Under the pieces are notes generated by a model. That model had not been told where the DNA came from. It ran no database searches and worked only from the letters and a program-made list of their open reading frames with translations. Of a DNA stretch of 64,000 bases, positions 63,928 to 64,000 are shown piece after piece (the stretch's first letter is position 1; each line of letters starts with the position of its first letter). Source of the stretch: Paenibacillus sp. Marseille-Q4541 (GTDB taxonomy: Bacteria; Bacillota; Bacilli; Paenibacillales; Paenibacillaceae); contig NZ_JAGXCY010000006.1 of the NCBI RefSeq assembly GCF_018310695.1, positions 176,432-240,431 on the forward strand, written 5' to 3'. Made by a program: the position numbers and the translations under genes.

Positions 63928-64000
63928 GCATCATTTTGTAAGTAAAAGTGTTTGGATCTTTATATGGATTTATTATCCTTAATTTTATAAAGTATCCAAT

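Overview
The window looks like a chromosomal segment of a spore-forming Bacillota, most likely Paenibacillus or a close relative. Evidence: strong AGGAGG-type ribosome binding sites with frequent TTG and GTG starts, moderate-to-low GC by eye, S-layer-homology (SLH) surface proteins, a T-box before proS, a preQ1-I riboswitch before queCDEF, a cobalamin riboswitch before metE, a GH51 arabinofuranosidase, and CgeB-like spore-surface glycosylation genes. I see no rRNA, tRNA, CRISPR array, transposase or prophage block. It reads as ordinary chromosome with several accessory cassettes.

Layout. 0-8 kb: a secreted repeat protein, an aldo/keto reductase, a membrane acyltransferase, an SH3b-NlpC/P60 wall hydrolase, an ArsR-type regulator divergent from the arabinofuranosidase gene (abfA), and a TipA/Mta-like MerR regulator with a textbook 19-bp-spacer promoter and a strong internal start. 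8-11 kb: a minus-strand cassette made of a WXG100-headed protein with a glycine-rich hydrophobic tail, a two-helix PH-like membrane protein and a possible EspG-like protein, which I interpret as an orphan type VII secretion effector/immunity/chaperone set. 11-15 kb: a heterodimeric ABC exporter with one degenerate ATP site and a terminator-like hairpin in its leader. 15-21 kb: an SLH protein, a Crp/Fnr regulator convergent with flavohemoglobin (hmp), an EcsC protein, and a quinone reductase divergent from an AraC regulator. 21-25.6 kb: an Fsr-like efflux pump, then the riboswitch-controlled queCDEF operon. 25.7-30.3 kb: an AIM24 protein with a coiled-coil membrane partner, a 48-aa basic protein, an uncharacterised gene with a LexA-box palindrome at its promoter, a WYL regulator and a KapD-like exonuclease.

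30.5-44 kb: T-box/proS, an SLH protein translationally coupled to a 1178-aa secreted protein, a LysM-tailed 5'-nucleotidase, a two-component system whose kinase has an AirS-like cysteine motif in its GAF domain, an FMN reductase, a VOC protein and a small protein. 44.5-50.3 kb: a complete oligopeptide ABC importer (D-F-A-B-C). 50.5-55 kb: dGTPase and B12-riboswitch-controlled metE. 55-58.9 kb: a luciferase-like oxidoreductase, then a frameshifted beta-repeat protein gene convergent with a two-gene glycan operon (WbsX/GH99-like and CgeB-like). Both sides carry sigma-K-type -10 sequences, which suggests a late-sporulation surface locus. 59-64 kb: a chemoreceptor, a THUMP/Trm11-like methyltransferase, a D-2-hydroxyacid dehydrogenase and RNA 2',3'-cyclic phosphodiesterase (thpR).

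The best candidates for something undescribed are the WXG100 cassette, the sigma-K spore-surface locus, the SOS-like control of the gene at 27.7 kb, and the terminator-like leader of the ABC exporter.
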